This document shows, piece after piece, positions 1 through 7,537 of a stretch of 46,952 bases of DNA. The DNA comes from an uncultured Roseateles sp. GTDB taxonomy: Bacteria > Pseudomonadota > Gammaproteobacteria > Burkholderiales > Burkholderiaceae. The DNA is taken from the NCBI GenBank assembly GCA_946886855.1, contig CAMPJJ010000035.1, positions 1 through 46,952 of the forward strand. The letters run 5' to 3'. The position numbers and the translations under genes were made by a program. The notes beneath the pieces are model-generated. The model saw only the letters and a list, made by a program, of their open reading frames with translations. It was not told the DNA's origin and ran no database searches. Position 1 is the stretch's first letter. Every line of letters starts with the position of its first letter.

Positions 1-144
1 AATGAGGCTGGGGGTTCGCGGACGCGATGCCCCCTGCCTCGTGGAGCGCCCGCGCTTGACGCAGCGAAGTCCACTTCCCAGCACCCACCCCCACCGTCAC
101 CCGCTGTACCTCTCCCCCGGGACCTTGGTGGTACCGCTCCCTGC

Positions 145-160
145 TGGCCCAGCCCTTGCT
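145..160 (+). promoter_or_regulatory. candidate sigma-54 promoter of the AI-2E family gene
   Basis: The sequence TGGCCCAGCCCTTGCT has GG at 146-147 and GC at 158-159, which is the 12-base offset required for -24/-12 elements, with a TTGCT -12 box. Transcription would start near 170, about 60 bases before the chosen ATG. The -24 box departs from GGCACG in its last three bases, so this is one of the weaker members of the set seen across 1-14,000. Confidence 0.35.
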
Positions 161-232
161 TCAAGAGCCTGCCCGATCCCTTCTCCCGTCATCCTTACCA
201 TCTTGCGCCCCTCCGCCCTGCCCCCGACCACG

Positions 233-1453
233 ATGCGCCGCTGGGCGACGCGAGGCCTGCTCTTGATTGCGCTGGTGTTCCTGTTGAAGGAAGCCAGTGC
301 CATCGTGCTGCCGGTGCTGGTGGCGCTGATCCTGACCTTCGTGCTGGCGCCGGCGGTGCGGACGATGCGCCATCACGGCATACCCGAGTCGGTGAGCGCG
401 GCTATGCTGGTGACGACGGTGGTCGGTTGCACGGTGCTGAGCGCGGCGCTGCTGGTGGATCCGCTGGCGCAGTGGTGGCAACGTGCGCCGGTGGCGGTGT
501 CGCAGGCCTTGAGCCAGGTGGACCGGTGGCGCGCGGCGATCCCGGGTTTCGGGCCGCCGGTGGAACGGCGGACCTCGGGTCGCGCCGCGGCTCCGACGCC
601 GCCCGCGGATCCCGTGCGCGAGCGCATCGCCAGCGAGGGCGTGGCGCTGACGGCCCAGGCGCTGGGCATCGGCCTGAAATTCCTGGTGTCCACCGCCGCG
701 ACCACCATCCTGCTGTACTTCCTGCTCGCGTCCGAACACTGGGTGCTGTCGCGCTGCATCGAGCTGCTGCCGCATCGACCGCGCCTGCGCGCCGTCGTGC
801 TCGGTGGCCTGCGCGCCGCGCAGCGCGACATCTCGCGCTACGTCGGCTCCGTGAGTCTGATCAACATCGGCGTCGGCCTGGTGGTGTCGGGCACGATGTG
901 GTTCGTGGACCTGCCCAACCCCGGCTTCTGGGGCGCGCTGGCCGCGCTGTTCAACTTCATCCCCTACCTCGGCCCCCTGATCATGTGCGGGCTGCTGCTG
1001 GCGGCGTCGCTGGCGGCCTCGCTCGGCGACGCGGGCTTCGCCGCGCTGGCCGCGCCGGTGCTGTCCTACCTCTGCATCCACGCGATCGAGTCGAACTTCG
1101 TGACCCCGATGGTGATCGGCAAGCAGCTGTCGATGAATCCGCTGTCGGTCCTGCTGTCGGTGATGTTCTGGGGCTGGCTCTGGGGCGTCGTCGGCGCGGT
1201 GCTGGCGGTGCCGCTGCTCATCTGCCTGCGCAGCATCAGCCAGCGCAACCGCCAGATGCGTCCGGTCGCCGTGTACCTGCGCGGCAGCGACCGCCCGTGC
1301 ACGCCGTTGAGCACACTGTTGCGGCCGCCCCGGCCGCCGTCCCTCGCGCCGCACGTCCCCCCGCTCGTCGCTCCGCACAGCCCCCTGCCGCCTGCCGATG
1401 GCGCCACCACCGTGGTGGCGCGTCCGAACGCCCTTGAACAGCACCACCCATAA
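233..1453 (+). CDS. AI-2E family (PerM/YdiK-like) transporter
   Basis: A polytopic inner-membrane protein of the AI-2E exporter family (PF01594), about 406 residues. It shows an N-terminal pair of hydrophobic helices, a soluble middle part (about residues 85-150) and a C-terminal membrane block. That block holds the family hallmarks FNFIPYLGPLI and ESNFVTPMVIGKQLSMNP. The last 55 residues are a proline-rich tail after the final helix and are not typical of the family. The start is uncertain: the frame is open to the window edge and no good ribosome site is visible. The ATG at 233 gives the usual family N-terminus directly before the first membrane helix. Family members export small molecules or act in ion antiport; the substrate cannot be read from sequence. 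A hybrid kinase gene follows 94 bases downstream on the same strand. Confidence 0.85.
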   Translation: MRRWATRGLLLIALVFLLKEASAIVLPVLVALILTFVLAPAVRTMRHHGIPESVSAAMLVTTVVGCTVLSAALLVDPLAQWWQRAPVAVSQALSQVDRWRAAIPGFGPPVERRTSGRAAAPTPPADPVRERIASEGVALTAQALGIGLKFLVSTAATTILLYFLLASEHWVLSRCIELLPHRPRLRAVVLGGLRAAQRDISRYVGSVSLINIGVGLVVSGTMWFVDLPNPGFWGALAALFNFIPYLGPLIMCGLLLAASLAASLGDAGFAALAAPVLSYLCIHAIESNFVTPMVIGKQLSMNPLSVLLSVMFWGWLWGVVGAVLAVPLLICLRSISQRNRQMRPVAVYLRGSDRPCTPLSTLLRPPRPPSLAPHVPPLVAPHSPLPPADGATTVVARPNALEQHHP

Positions 1454-1547
1454 TCTGCCGCCGCGACGCCCGCGCCCCGGCGTCCCTGTCCGCGCCGCCG
1501 GCCTCTGGCCGCGGTGGCGGCCCGCCCGTTCCTCCGTTTCTCCGCCC

Positions 1548-3962
1548 ATGCCTCTGCCGATCCGTTCCCGTCTGCTCGTGCTCGTCCTGTCCGTGATGTT
1601 GCCGGGCATCATCGCGGCGCTGTGGGTCAGCTGGCAGACCTGGAGCGACGAGCGCGACGCCACCGTGCGCCATATGCGCGACAGCACGCGCGCGCTGTCC
1701 ATGGTGGTGGACAAGGAACTGGCGCGTCGCGCCGGCATCGCGCGGGTGCTGTCCCTGTCGCAGATCCTGGACGGATCGCCGCAGATCGCGCCGGACGACC
1801 TCGCGATGCTGGAGCTGCAGTCGCGTCGCGCGATGCAGGGCCTGTCCGGCTGGGTGGAACTCAACGCGCCGGACCGCACGCTGTTCAGCACCCGGCTCGC
1901 GCCGGGCCGCGTGCCGGTGACGTCGCTGGTACCGCCTGCGGCGGCGGCCTCCGCGGCGCCCTCGTCTCCGGTCTCCGCGCTGCCGTCGCCCGGGGCGACC
2001 ATCGGCACCGCCGCCACCGCCCCCACCGCGACAGTGCCGCCGGGTCTGCCGACCACCGCCGCCTCCCGCCCGGTCCTGGTCCGCGAAGGCGTGCCGCTGG
2101 CCGAGCAGGCCATCATGGGCGACCTCGCGCCCGACCCCGCCACCGGCCAGTTGCGCGCGCAGATCATCCAGCCGATCGAACGCGGCGGCCATGTGTGGCT
2201 GAACATGAGCATCACCGTGCTGCCGCAGGAGCTGCAGCAGATCATCGACGGGCAGCGCCTCCCGCCGGACTGGACCGCGACGATCATGGACGGCCGTGGC
2301 ACGGTCGTGGCGCGGCATCCGGGCGGCATCAGCTATGCGGGGCGTCCCGGCACCGAGGACCTCAAAAGCCTCATGGCCACGCACGACGAGGCGCAGTTCG
2401 ACTCGGTCAACCTGGACGGCCGCCCGGTCGTCGGCTACTTCAGCAAGTCGCCGCAGGGCTGGACGGTGGTGACCGCAGTGCCGCGCGACGGCGGCCCCGG
2501 CGGATTCAGCGGCTTCGGCGCGCGCGCCGCGCTGCAGCCCATCGCGATCGGCGCGCTGCTGCTGGTGCTGGTCGGCATGTTCGGCGCGCTGTGGATCAGC
2601 CGGCGCATCTCCGGACCGATCCACGCGCTCAACGAGATCGCCAACGAACTGCGCGCCGGCGAGCCGGTGCGTGCGCGCAAGACCGGCATGGTCGAATGCG
2701 ACGAGGTCGCGCTCGCGCTCGAGGACGCGAGCGCCGCGATCCATCAGGGTCGCTACGAGCTCGAGGAACGGGTGAACGAAGCCATCGACCGCACGCGCGA
2801 GGCCGAGCAGCTCAGCTCGCGCTCGCAGCGCACGGCCGCGCTGGGCCGGCTCACCGGCGGCGTCGCGCACGACTTCAACAACCTGCTGGGCGTCATCAGC
2901 AACAGCGCCCACCTGATCCAGCGCAGCCCGCACGCCGAATCGCTGGCCATGCCGCTGGGCGCGATCATGCGGTCGGTCGACGTCGGCAGCCGGCTGACCC
3001 AGCACCTGCTGCGGGTCGCGGGCCGCCAGCCGGTCCATCCGCAGGTCGTGGACCTGCGCTCGACGCTCGGCGAGATGAAGGAGCTGCTCGTCACCGTGCT
3101 GGGCAAGCGCATGCAGCTCGCGATGACGATGGCGCCGGACCTGCCGAGCGTGCGCGTGGATCCGTCGGAGCTGGAGCTCGCGCTGATCAACATCGCGCTC
3201 AATGCGCGCGACGCGACCAACGGCATGGGCGAGATCACCGTGGAGGCCGGCCGCGCCTCTCCCGGCGACGTGCAGGACCTCGCGCCGGGCGAGTACGTCG
3301 CGATCAGCGTGACCGACCGCGGACCGGGCATTCCCGACGACCTGCTGGCGCGCGTCTTCGAACCCTTCTTCACCACCAAGCCCGTCGGCAAGGGCACCGG
3401 CCTGGGCCTGAGCCAGGTGCTGGGCTTCTGCGTGCAGGCGGGCGGCACCGCGCGCATCGCGAGCCAGCTCGGCGCGGGCACGACGGTGACGCTGCTGCTG
3501 CCCGCGCAGACCAGCGCGCGTCTCGTGCCCGACGGCGCGCGCGTCGACGGCACCGAGCGCGAGCGCACGCGCGACGACGGTCTCACCAACAGCCTGGCGG
3601 GCATGCGCGTGCTGCTGGTCGAGGACAACGAGGAACTCAACCGCGTCACCGCCGGCCTGCTGCGCAGCTTCTCCTGCCAGGTGCTCAGCGCCAAGGACGC
3701 GGACGAGGCGCTGCAGCTCTTCGGCAGCGGCGCGGCGGTGGACATCGTGCTGTCGGACGTGGTGATGCCGGGCTCCATGGACGGCCAGGCGCTGGCCCGC
3801 GAGCTGCGCAAGCGACGGGCCGGACTGCCCATCGTGCTGATCAGCGGCTTCAGCGAGGCGCTGACGGCGGAGTCCTCCTTCACCGTGCTGCGCAAGCCCG
3901 CGTCGCCGTCGCAGATCCTGGAAGCGCTGCGGCGCGCGATGGGCTTGCCGACGGGTACGTGA
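1548..3962 (+). CDS. hybrid sensor histidine kinase/response regulator
   Basis: Membrane-bound hybrid kinase of about 804 residues. The order is: transmembrane helix (about 8-28), periplasmic sensor region, second helix (about 330-350), HAMP linker, HisKA H-box VAHDFNN with phospho-acceptor His441, HATPase domain with N-box LINIALNARDAT and G-boxes GPGIPDD and GKGTGLGL, then a C-terminal receiver. In the receiver the acceptor is Asp737 (VLSDVVMPG) and the conserved Lys is 783. The sensor region resembles a Cache-type fold but carries an Ala/Pro/Thr/Ser-rich low-complexity insertion at about residues 125-175. The start is the ATG just before the first helix; no clear ribosome site is visible. 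The receiver lacks an output domain, so the phosphate probably passes to another protein. The sigma-54 activator at 9381-10877 and the receiver protein at 6983-7516 are local candidates (inference). Confidence 0.9.
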   Translation: MPLPIRSRLLVLVLSVMLPGIIAALWVSWQTWSDERDATVRHMRDSTRALSMVVDKELARRAGIARVLSLSQILDGSPQIAPDDLAMLELQSRRAMQGLSGWVELNAPDRTLFSTRLAPGRVPVTSLVPPAAAASAAPSSPVSALPSPGATIGTAATAPTATVPPGLPTTAASRPVLVREGVPLAEQAIMGDLAPDPATGQLRAQIIQPIERGGHVWLNMSITVLPQELQQIIDGQRLPPDWTATIMDGRGTVVARHPGGISYAGRPGTEDLKSLMATHDEAQFDSVNLDGRPVVGYFSKSPQGWTVVTAVPRDGGPGGFSGFGARAALQPIAIGALLLVLVGMFGALWISRRISGPIHALNEIANELRAGEPVRARKTGMVECDEVALALEDASAAIHQGRYELEERVNEAIDRTREAEQLSSRSQRTAALGRLTGGVAHDFNNLLGVISNSAHLIQRSPHAESLAMPLGAIMRSVDVGSRLTQHLLRVAGRQPVHPQVVDLRSTLGEMKELLVTVLGKRMQLAMTMAPDLPSVRVDPSELELALINIALNARDATNGMGEITVEAGRASPGDVQDLAPGEYVAISVTDRGPGIPDDLLARVFEPFFTTKPVGKGTGLGLSQVLGFCVQAGGTARIASQLGAGTTVTLLLPAQTSARLVPDGARVDGTERERTRDDGLTNSLAGMRVLLVEDNEELNRVTAGLLRSFSCQVLSAKDADEALQLFGSGAAVDIVLSDVVMPGSMDGQALARELRKRRAGLPIVLISGFSEALTAESSFTVLRKPASPSQILEALRRAMGLPTGT

Positions 3963-3968
3963 CTTGCT
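3953..3968 (+). promoter_or_regulatory. sigma-54 promoter of the DUF2383 gene
   Basis: GGGTACGTGACTTGCT gives GG at 3954-3955 and GC at 3966-3967 with a TTGCT -12 box, close to the consensus TGGCACG-N4-TTGCW. The site straddles the TGA stop (3960-3962) of the kinase gene. Predicted start is near 3979, with a GAAAGGA ribosome site and ATG at 4010 downstream. Confidence 0.6.
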
Positions 3969-4009
3969 GTTTCATGGCATCACCACTCCCCCGATCGGAA
4001 AGGACTGCC

Positions 4010-4468
4010 ATGGACAACAAGGACGTCATCGACGAACTGAACACGCTGGTCGAAACCTGCAAGGACGGCGAGTTCGGATTCTTGAGCTCTGCCGAACACG
4101 TCAAGAGCACCAGCCTGCGCGAGGTCTTCGCGCAGCGCGCCGCCGAATGCCGCCAGGCCGCCTCGGAACTGCAGCAGCTGGTGCGCCAGCACGGCGGCAA
4201 GCCCGAGGACGACGGCAGCACGGCCGGCGCGATGCACCGCGGCTGGGTCGCGGTGAAGGGCACGCTGACCGGCTACAGCGACAAGGCGATGCTCGAGGAA
4301 TGCGAACGCGGCGAGGACGCCGCCGTGGCGCGTTATCGCAAGGCGGCGCAGAAGGATCTGCCCGCAGGCGTGCTGGAAGTCGTCCAGCGCCAGCTGGCGG
4401 GCACGCTGCGCAACCATGACCAGATCAAGCTGCTGCGCGACCAGGCGCGCAACGCCGAGAAGGTCTGA
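4010..4468 (+). CDS. DUF2383 (PA2169 family) four-helix-bundle protein
   Basis: A 152-residue soluble protein that is strongly helical and charged, matching the PA2169/DUF2383 four-helix-bundle family (ferritin-like fold). It starts MDNKDVIDELNTLVETCKDG and has the family pattern of an early helix followed by helices rich in Arg, Glu and Gln. No signal peptide is visible. The ATG is preceded by GAAAGGA at a good distance. It has its own sigma-54-type promoter and ends shortly before a strong hairpin terminator, so it is a single-gene unit. Family members are commonly found among stress-induced genes of proteobacteria, but no biochemical activity is established. Confidence 0.85.
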   Translation: MDNKDVIDELNTLVETCKDGEFGFLSSAEHVKSTSLREVFAQRAAECRQAASELQQLVRQHGGKPEDDGSTAGAMHRGWVAVKGTLTGYSDKAMLEECERGEDAAVARYRKAAQKDLPAGVLEVVQRQLAGTLRNHDQIKLLRDQARNAEKV

Positions 4469-4513
4469 CGGCAGGCATGGCGCGGCATCGCCCGCGCCGC
4501 GTGCCAAAGACAA

Positions 4514-4538
4514 GGCGCACCCGAGGGTGCGCCTTTTT
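4514..4538. terminator. bidirectional intrinsic terminator
   Basis: A nine-base-pair perfect stem, GGCGCACCC (4514-4522) with GGGTGCGCC (4525-4533), is followed by TTTTT on the plus strand. On the minus strand the same stem is followed by TTGTCTTT. It lies between the convergent DUF2383 gene and the minus-strand yqj-like operon and can end both. Confidence 0.85.
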
Positions 4539-4559
4539 CATGGGTCGGCGAGGAACGGC

Positions 4560-4575
4560 CCCGCACGCGTGCGGG
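4560..4575. repeat. 16-bp perfect palindrome between convergent genes
   Basis: CCCGCACGCGTGCGGG is a perfect palindrome 14 bases beyond the stop of the minus-strand gene at 4589-5131. It has no T-run. It may add to termination of the minus operon or be an mRNA 3' stabiliser. Confidence 0.4.
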
Positions 4576-4588
4576 CCGCTCCCATCGA

Positions 4589-5131
4589 CTAGCGGGCCTC
4601 TTCGCGCTGCCCTTCGTGCCCCGCTTCCCGCTGCTTCTTGCGACCTTGCAGGAAGCCGGCGATCACGCCCAGCACCAGCTGCGTGATCTCGGGTCCGACC
4701 TGCCCGCGCAGACGCGCCGGCATGAAGCCCCACAGCATCGTCAGCAACTGCAGCGTGCCGACCTCGGGTCGATCGGCGGCCGGCCGGGCGTGATCGGCGC
4801 GCGCCGGCTGCGGTCCGTGGAATGCCCGTCGAGCCGACGCATCGGCACGAGGACGCTCGTGACGCCGCCGTTTGCCACGCACCAGTCGCCAGAACAGCCA
4901 GCTCGCGCCGGTGCCCAACGCCGGCAGCAGCCAGCGGCCGGGGACGAACACGGCCTTGCTGCGCTGTTGCAAGGCATCCCAATGCAACTGGAATTCCAGG
5001 TCGCGGCGCACGACGCGCAACTCCGCCATCTCGATGCGCAGCGTCAGCGCCTCCATCGACTCGGCGGCGCCCCCGGGGTCGGGGACATCGGGGATGCGTC
5101 GGGGATCGGGACGGTCAGGGGTGGCGGCCAT
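4589..5131 (-). CDS. hypothetical protein, third gene of yqjD-yqjE-like operon
   Basis: A 180-residue protein. It has an N-terminal helical segment (about 25-60), one likely membrane-associated segment near residues 66-85 (LLPALGTGASWLFWRLV), a basic and Pro/Ala-rich linker (about 86-120) and a C-terminal amphipathic part (LWGFMPARLRGQVGPEIT onwards). Its start overlaps the last 17 bases of the holin-like gene, so the two are probably translationally coupled. The position matches yqjK in the enterobacterial yqjCDEK operon, but I see no convincing sequence similarity to YqjK. Function is unknown; a small envelope-associated protein is the most that can be said. Confidence 0.7.
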   Translation of the reverse strand: MAATPDRPDPRRIPDVPDPGGAAESMEALTLRIEMAELRVVRRDLEFQLHWDALQQRSKAVFVPGRWLLPALGTGASWLFWRLVRGKRRRHERPRADASARRAFHGPQPARADHARPAADRPEVGTLQLLTMLWGFMPARLRGQVGPEITQLVLGVIAGFLQGRKKQREAGHEGQREEAR

Positions 5132-5654
5132 CGGGACTGGGTTCCTCAGGATCCATCGGATCGTTGAACAGCCAGTGGAACTGGCGGCGGGAGGCCGGCA
5201 ACGCCAGCATCGGCGTGAGCGCCTTCATCGCGGCGGCGACCCACACCAGCAGCAGCAGGTTGATCGCCAGCACGCCGGCGAAGGCCCAGGGCCAGCTCAG
5301 GCCCAGATGAACCGCGATCGCCACCAGCAGGGCCCACAGCGCGATCCAGGCCGTGGCCCCGGCGATCGCCGCGACCACGCCCAGGATGAGGAGGCTGACC
5401 AGGCCGTGTTTCGCGCGCTGGAGTTCCAGCGCGAGCAGCAGGAGACGCCCGGAGAGCATGCCGCGCGCCGCGCGCGCCATGCCCTGCACCTCGCCCAGCC
5501 AGCTGGTGCCGTGCGGCGGACCCTCGCCCGGAGGCGGAGCGTCCGCCGCCGATCCGGGTGCGGGCCCGGAACGTGGCGGTGGCGATGGAGGCGACGGCGG
5601 CGGCGGCGGGAACGGCGGCGGGAAGGATGGCGAAGCGTGCGGCACGTCGCTCAT
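5115..5654 (-). CDS. phage holin family (YqjE-like) membrane protein
   Basis: A 179-residue protein with a very Pro-rich N-terminal tail (residues 8-48, runs of up to five prolines). An amphipathic helix follows (about 50-75), then two strong membrane helices near 85-110 and 112-140, the pattern of PF07332 (holin superfamily III / YqjE). Despite the name, such chromosomal proteins are not lysis proteins; they sit beside YqjD/ElaB-type ribosome- and membrane-associated proteins. The gene starts 13 bases after the DUF883 gene and overlaps the next gene, so three genes form one minus-strand operon. The Pro-rich head is longer than usual. Confidence 0.8.
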   Translation of the reverse strand: MSDVPHASPSFPPPFPPPPPSPPSPPPRSGPAPGSAADAPPPGEGPPHGTSWLGEVQGMARAARGMLSGRLLLLALELQRAKHGLVSLLILGVVAAIAGATAWIALWALLVAIAVHLGLSWPWAFAGVLAINLLLLVWVAAAMKALTPMLALPASRRQFHWLFNDPMDPEEPSPDGRHP

Positions 5655-5667
5655 GGGCGCGCCGCGG

Positions 5668-6045
5668 TCAGCGCGTCAGACGCGCGATCAGCAGGCCGAC
5701 CGCCAGCGCGGTGCCGACCGCCATCAGCGGATGTTCGCGCACGTTCGAGCGCAGGGTGTCGCACCACTCGTTGCCGGTCAGGCGCAGCCGCTCGGCACGG
5801 TCCTGCAGCAGCTCGTTCGTGTCCTCCAGGCTTTTCTGCAATTGCTGCGCCTTCGGGGCGGCAGTGGTCGCGAGGCGGTCGATCGTGGCGTGCGCCTTGT
5901 CGGCGACGCGGTTCACCAGATCGGCGGCCGCGGTGCTCGACGGCGTGCCGGACGCGCTGGTGCCGTTGACCAGCTTGGCGGCATCTTCGGCGGTGGTGAA
6001 CGGCACGGACTTGTCGCTCTTCTCGTTGTTGGGCGTGGTGCTCAT
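5668..6045 (-). CDS. DUF883 family (ElaB/YqjD-like) protein
   Basis: A 125-residue protein. It has a polar N-terminus, a long amphipathic helical region (about 40-95, rich in Ala, Lys, Asp and Gln) and a single C-terminal membrane helix (EHPLMAVGTALAVGLLIARL) ending LTR. This matches PF05957, whose E. coli members YqjD and ElaB are tail-anchored inner-membrane proteins that bind ribosomes in stationary phase. The start is fixed by AAGGAAA seven bases before the ATG; an upstream extension of the same frame lacks such a site. A near-consensus sigma-54 promoter lies about 60 bases upstream. It is the first gene of a three-gene operon with the holin-like gene. Confidence 0.88.
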   Translation of the reverse strand: MSTTPNNEKSDKSVPFTTAEDAAKLVNGTSASGTPSSTAAADLVNRVADKAHATIDRLATTAAPKAQQLQKSLEDTNELLQDRAERLRLTGNEWCDTLRSNVREHPLMAVGTALAVGLLIARLTR

Positions 6046-6106
6046 GGGAAGTTTCCTTTCGGCGTGCGCAGTGGCAGCAGGGACATGGATCGGTGATGAC
6101 CGAGAT

Positions 6107-6122
6107 GGCAAGCGGCGTGCCC
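6107..6122 (-). promoter_or_regulatory. sigma-54 promoter of the yqjD-like operon
   Basis: Read on the minus strand it is GGGCACGCCGCTTGCC: GGCACG, four bases, TTGCC, with the -24 GG (6121-6120) exactly 12 bases from the -12 GC (6109-6108). Predicted start is near 6097, giving a leader of about 50 bases. A 7-bp inverted repeat GTGCCCC/GGGGCAC (6117-6123 and 6134-6140) overlaps the -24 element and extends upstream. Confidence 0.72.
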
Positions 6123-6175
6123 CGGAGGCAAGGGGGGCACCGACGATCGACGCTCGGGAGGCCGCATGCGTCCGT

Positions 6176-6712
6176 TCAGCGCGGCAGCGGCGGTTTCGGA
6201 TGGGTGTCGAGGCCGCGGTGCGGCGACTCGGACACCTGCGGGCGGCCGCCTTCGGGCTCCAGCATCTCCTCGATGATGAAGTGACCGTAGTACTGGGCGC
6301 GCTCGGCATGGTTGCGGCGGGCGATCTCGGCGATCTCGCGCGCCTGCGCATCATCCTTGGCCTTGACGACGAGGAAGTGGAAGCCGCGTTCGGCCAGTTC
6401 GCCGTGGCTGCGCAGCAGGTTGATCTCCTGCCCGATCGCCGCCAGCGGACTGGCGCGCTTCAGGTCGCGCTCGACCAGGTCGATCATCTCGCGGTCGCCG
6501 ATCGCGTGGAGGTCCGCCTCGGCGATGCCGTGCGCGCTCAGCGCCGCACGGGCCTGCCCGGCCTCCGGCGCGCCGGGGAAGCTGATCACCAGATGGTCCA
6601 CCGGCTTGTGCACGCCGAAACTGCTGGGGCGGTCCTCGGCAGGGGCACTGCCGGGACTGTCGTTGGCGTCGTCCGGGGCGTCCGGGGCGCCGGGTCGGAT
6701 GCTTGTGGCCAT
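6176..6712 (-). CDS. hypothetical soluble protein, stress-cluster member
   Basis: A 178-residue protein without membrane segments or signal peptide. The first 35 residues are disordered (Ala/Pro/Asp rich). They are followed by what looks like two beta-alpha-beta units: DHLVISFPGAPEAGQARAAL, then GFHFLVVKAKDDAQAREIAE, ending in an acidic/aromatic stretch (YYGHFIIEEML). The layout recalls small general-stress domains but no family can be named with confidence. The start is fixed by AAGGAG ahead of the ATG at 6712. It has its own sigma-54-type promoter and lies head-to-head with the receiver gene at 6983 and upstream of the DUF883 operon on the same strand. Confidence 0.72.
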   Translation of the reverse strand: MATSIRPGAPDAPDDANDSPGSAPAEDRPSSFGVHKPVDHLVISFPGAPEAGQARAALSAHGIAEADLHAIGDREMIDLVERDLKRASPLAAIGQEINLLRSHGELAERGFHFLVVKAKDDAQAREIAEIARRNHAERAQYYGHFIIEEMLEPEGGRPQVSESPHRGLDTHPKPPLPR

Positions 6713-6751
6713 GGGGAGCTCCTTGAAGTGGGAAGCAAGTCTTCCCGGCAA

Positions 6752-6767
6752 GGCAAGCCTCATACCT
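6752..6767 (-). promoter_or_regulatory. sigma-54 promoter of the 178-residue hypothetical gene
   Basis: On the minus strand AGGTATGAGGCTTGCC: GGTATG, four bases, TTGCC, with GG (6766-6765) and GC (6754-6753) 12 bases apart. Predicted start is near 6741, about 29 bases before the ATG at 6712. Confidence 0.6.
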
Positions 6768-6900
6768 ATCGCGTCCGCCGTCTTTCCCACACGCGAACCG
6801 ACCGGAAAAGAAGACCCACCAAGGTGTCACCGAGATTGACGCGCGGGCCACCGACCGGTTACACCGGTGAGGCCGAATCATCCTGTGCCAGGCAGTGGAA

Positions 6901-6916
6901 TCCCCAGGGTTGGGGA
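6901..6916. repeat. inverted repeat upstream of the receiver-gene promoter
   Basis: TCCCCA-GGGT-TGGGGA is a perfect six-base inverted repeat with a four-base spacer, ending eight bases before the -24 element. A related palindrome CCCCTTGGGG lies at 10988-10997 next to the candidate promoter of the activator gene. It could be a regulator site, but similar repeats are not present at the other sigma-54 promoters. Confidence 0.35.
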
Positions 6917-6923
6917 GCGCTTC

Positions 6924-6939
6924 AGGCACGGCGATTGCC
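6924..6939 (+). promoter_or_regulatory. sigma-54 promoter of the receiver/GmhB-like operon
   Basis: AGGCACGGCGATTGCC carries GGCACG, four bases, TTGCC; GG at 6925-6926 and GC at 6937-6938 are 12 apart. From the second base it is identical over 15 bases to the promoter at 13979-13994. Predicted start is near 6949, with GGAAGGAG and ATG 6983 following. Confidence 0.72.
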
Positions 6940-6982
6940 ATATCTCGCGACCAACTGAATTCGAACAGGGAAGGAGCGAACG

Positions 6983-7516
6983 ATGAACGACGGTTTCACG
7001 TCGGTGCTGTACGTCGAAGACAGCCCGCTCAACGTCATCGTGATGGAGGCGATGTTCGAGCAACGCCGTGACTTGCGCCTGCACGTCGCCGAGGCTGGCA
7101 TGCCCGCCTGGCGGCTCAGCGCCCAGTTGCAGCCGTCGCTGCTGCTGATCGACCTGCACCTGCCCGACTGCCACGGCTCCGACCTGCTGAAGCTGCTGCG
7201 CATGCGGCGCGGCTGGGCGCAGGTGCCGGCGATCGCGGTGACGGCCGATTCCGATTTCGACGCGCTGGGCTGCGGCTTCCTGGAGCTGTGGGCCAAGCCG
7301 CTGGACGTGCGCAAGACGCTGGCCCGCCTGGCCGAGCTGCTGCCGCCGCCGCGCGGCGCGCGGCCGGCCGACGCGGCCGATCTGCAGGGCGGCGGGCTTC
7401 AGACCGGCACGATGATCGATCCGGCCGCCGACGGCGCGAGACGGGAGTCGGGCCTGATGGCGCGGCACAAACAGTCGCTGGCGCCGCGCCAGACCGACTA
7501 CGGTTGGGTGCGCTGA
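6983..7516 (+). CDS. CheY-like single-domain response regulator with C-terminal tail
   Basis: A 177-residue protein. Residues 6-118 form a receiver domain with the acid pocket Glu12-Asp13, phospho-acceptor Asp57 (LLIDLHLPD), Thr87 and Lys105 (WAKPLD). The remaining 60 residues are a Gly/Ala/Asp-rich tail with no recognisable DNA-binding or enzymatic domain. GGAAGGAG before the ATG fixes the start. The gene has a near-consensus sigma-54 promoter and is followed after 21 bases by the GmhB-like phosphatase gene. A receiver without an output usually acts by protein contact or as a phosphate shuttle. The hybrid kinase at 1548-3962 is a local candidate partner (inference). Confidence 0.85.
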   Translation: MNDGFTSVLYVEDSPLNVIVMEAMFEQRRDLRLHVAEAGMPAWRLSAQLQPSLLLIDLHLPDCHGSDLLKLLRMRRGWAQVPAIAVTADSDFDALGCGFLELWAKPLDVRKTLARLAELLPPPRGARPADAADLQGGGLQTGTMIDPAADGARRESGLMARHKQSLAPRQTDYGWVR

Positions 7517-7537
7517 GCGCGTCGCGGAGGCTGCCCT

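Noticed and set aside
5115..5654. Phage origin suggested by the holin family name
   Set aside because: The gene is in a yqjD-yqjE-like chromosomal operon with no phage genes nearby. The family name is historical for this subgroup.
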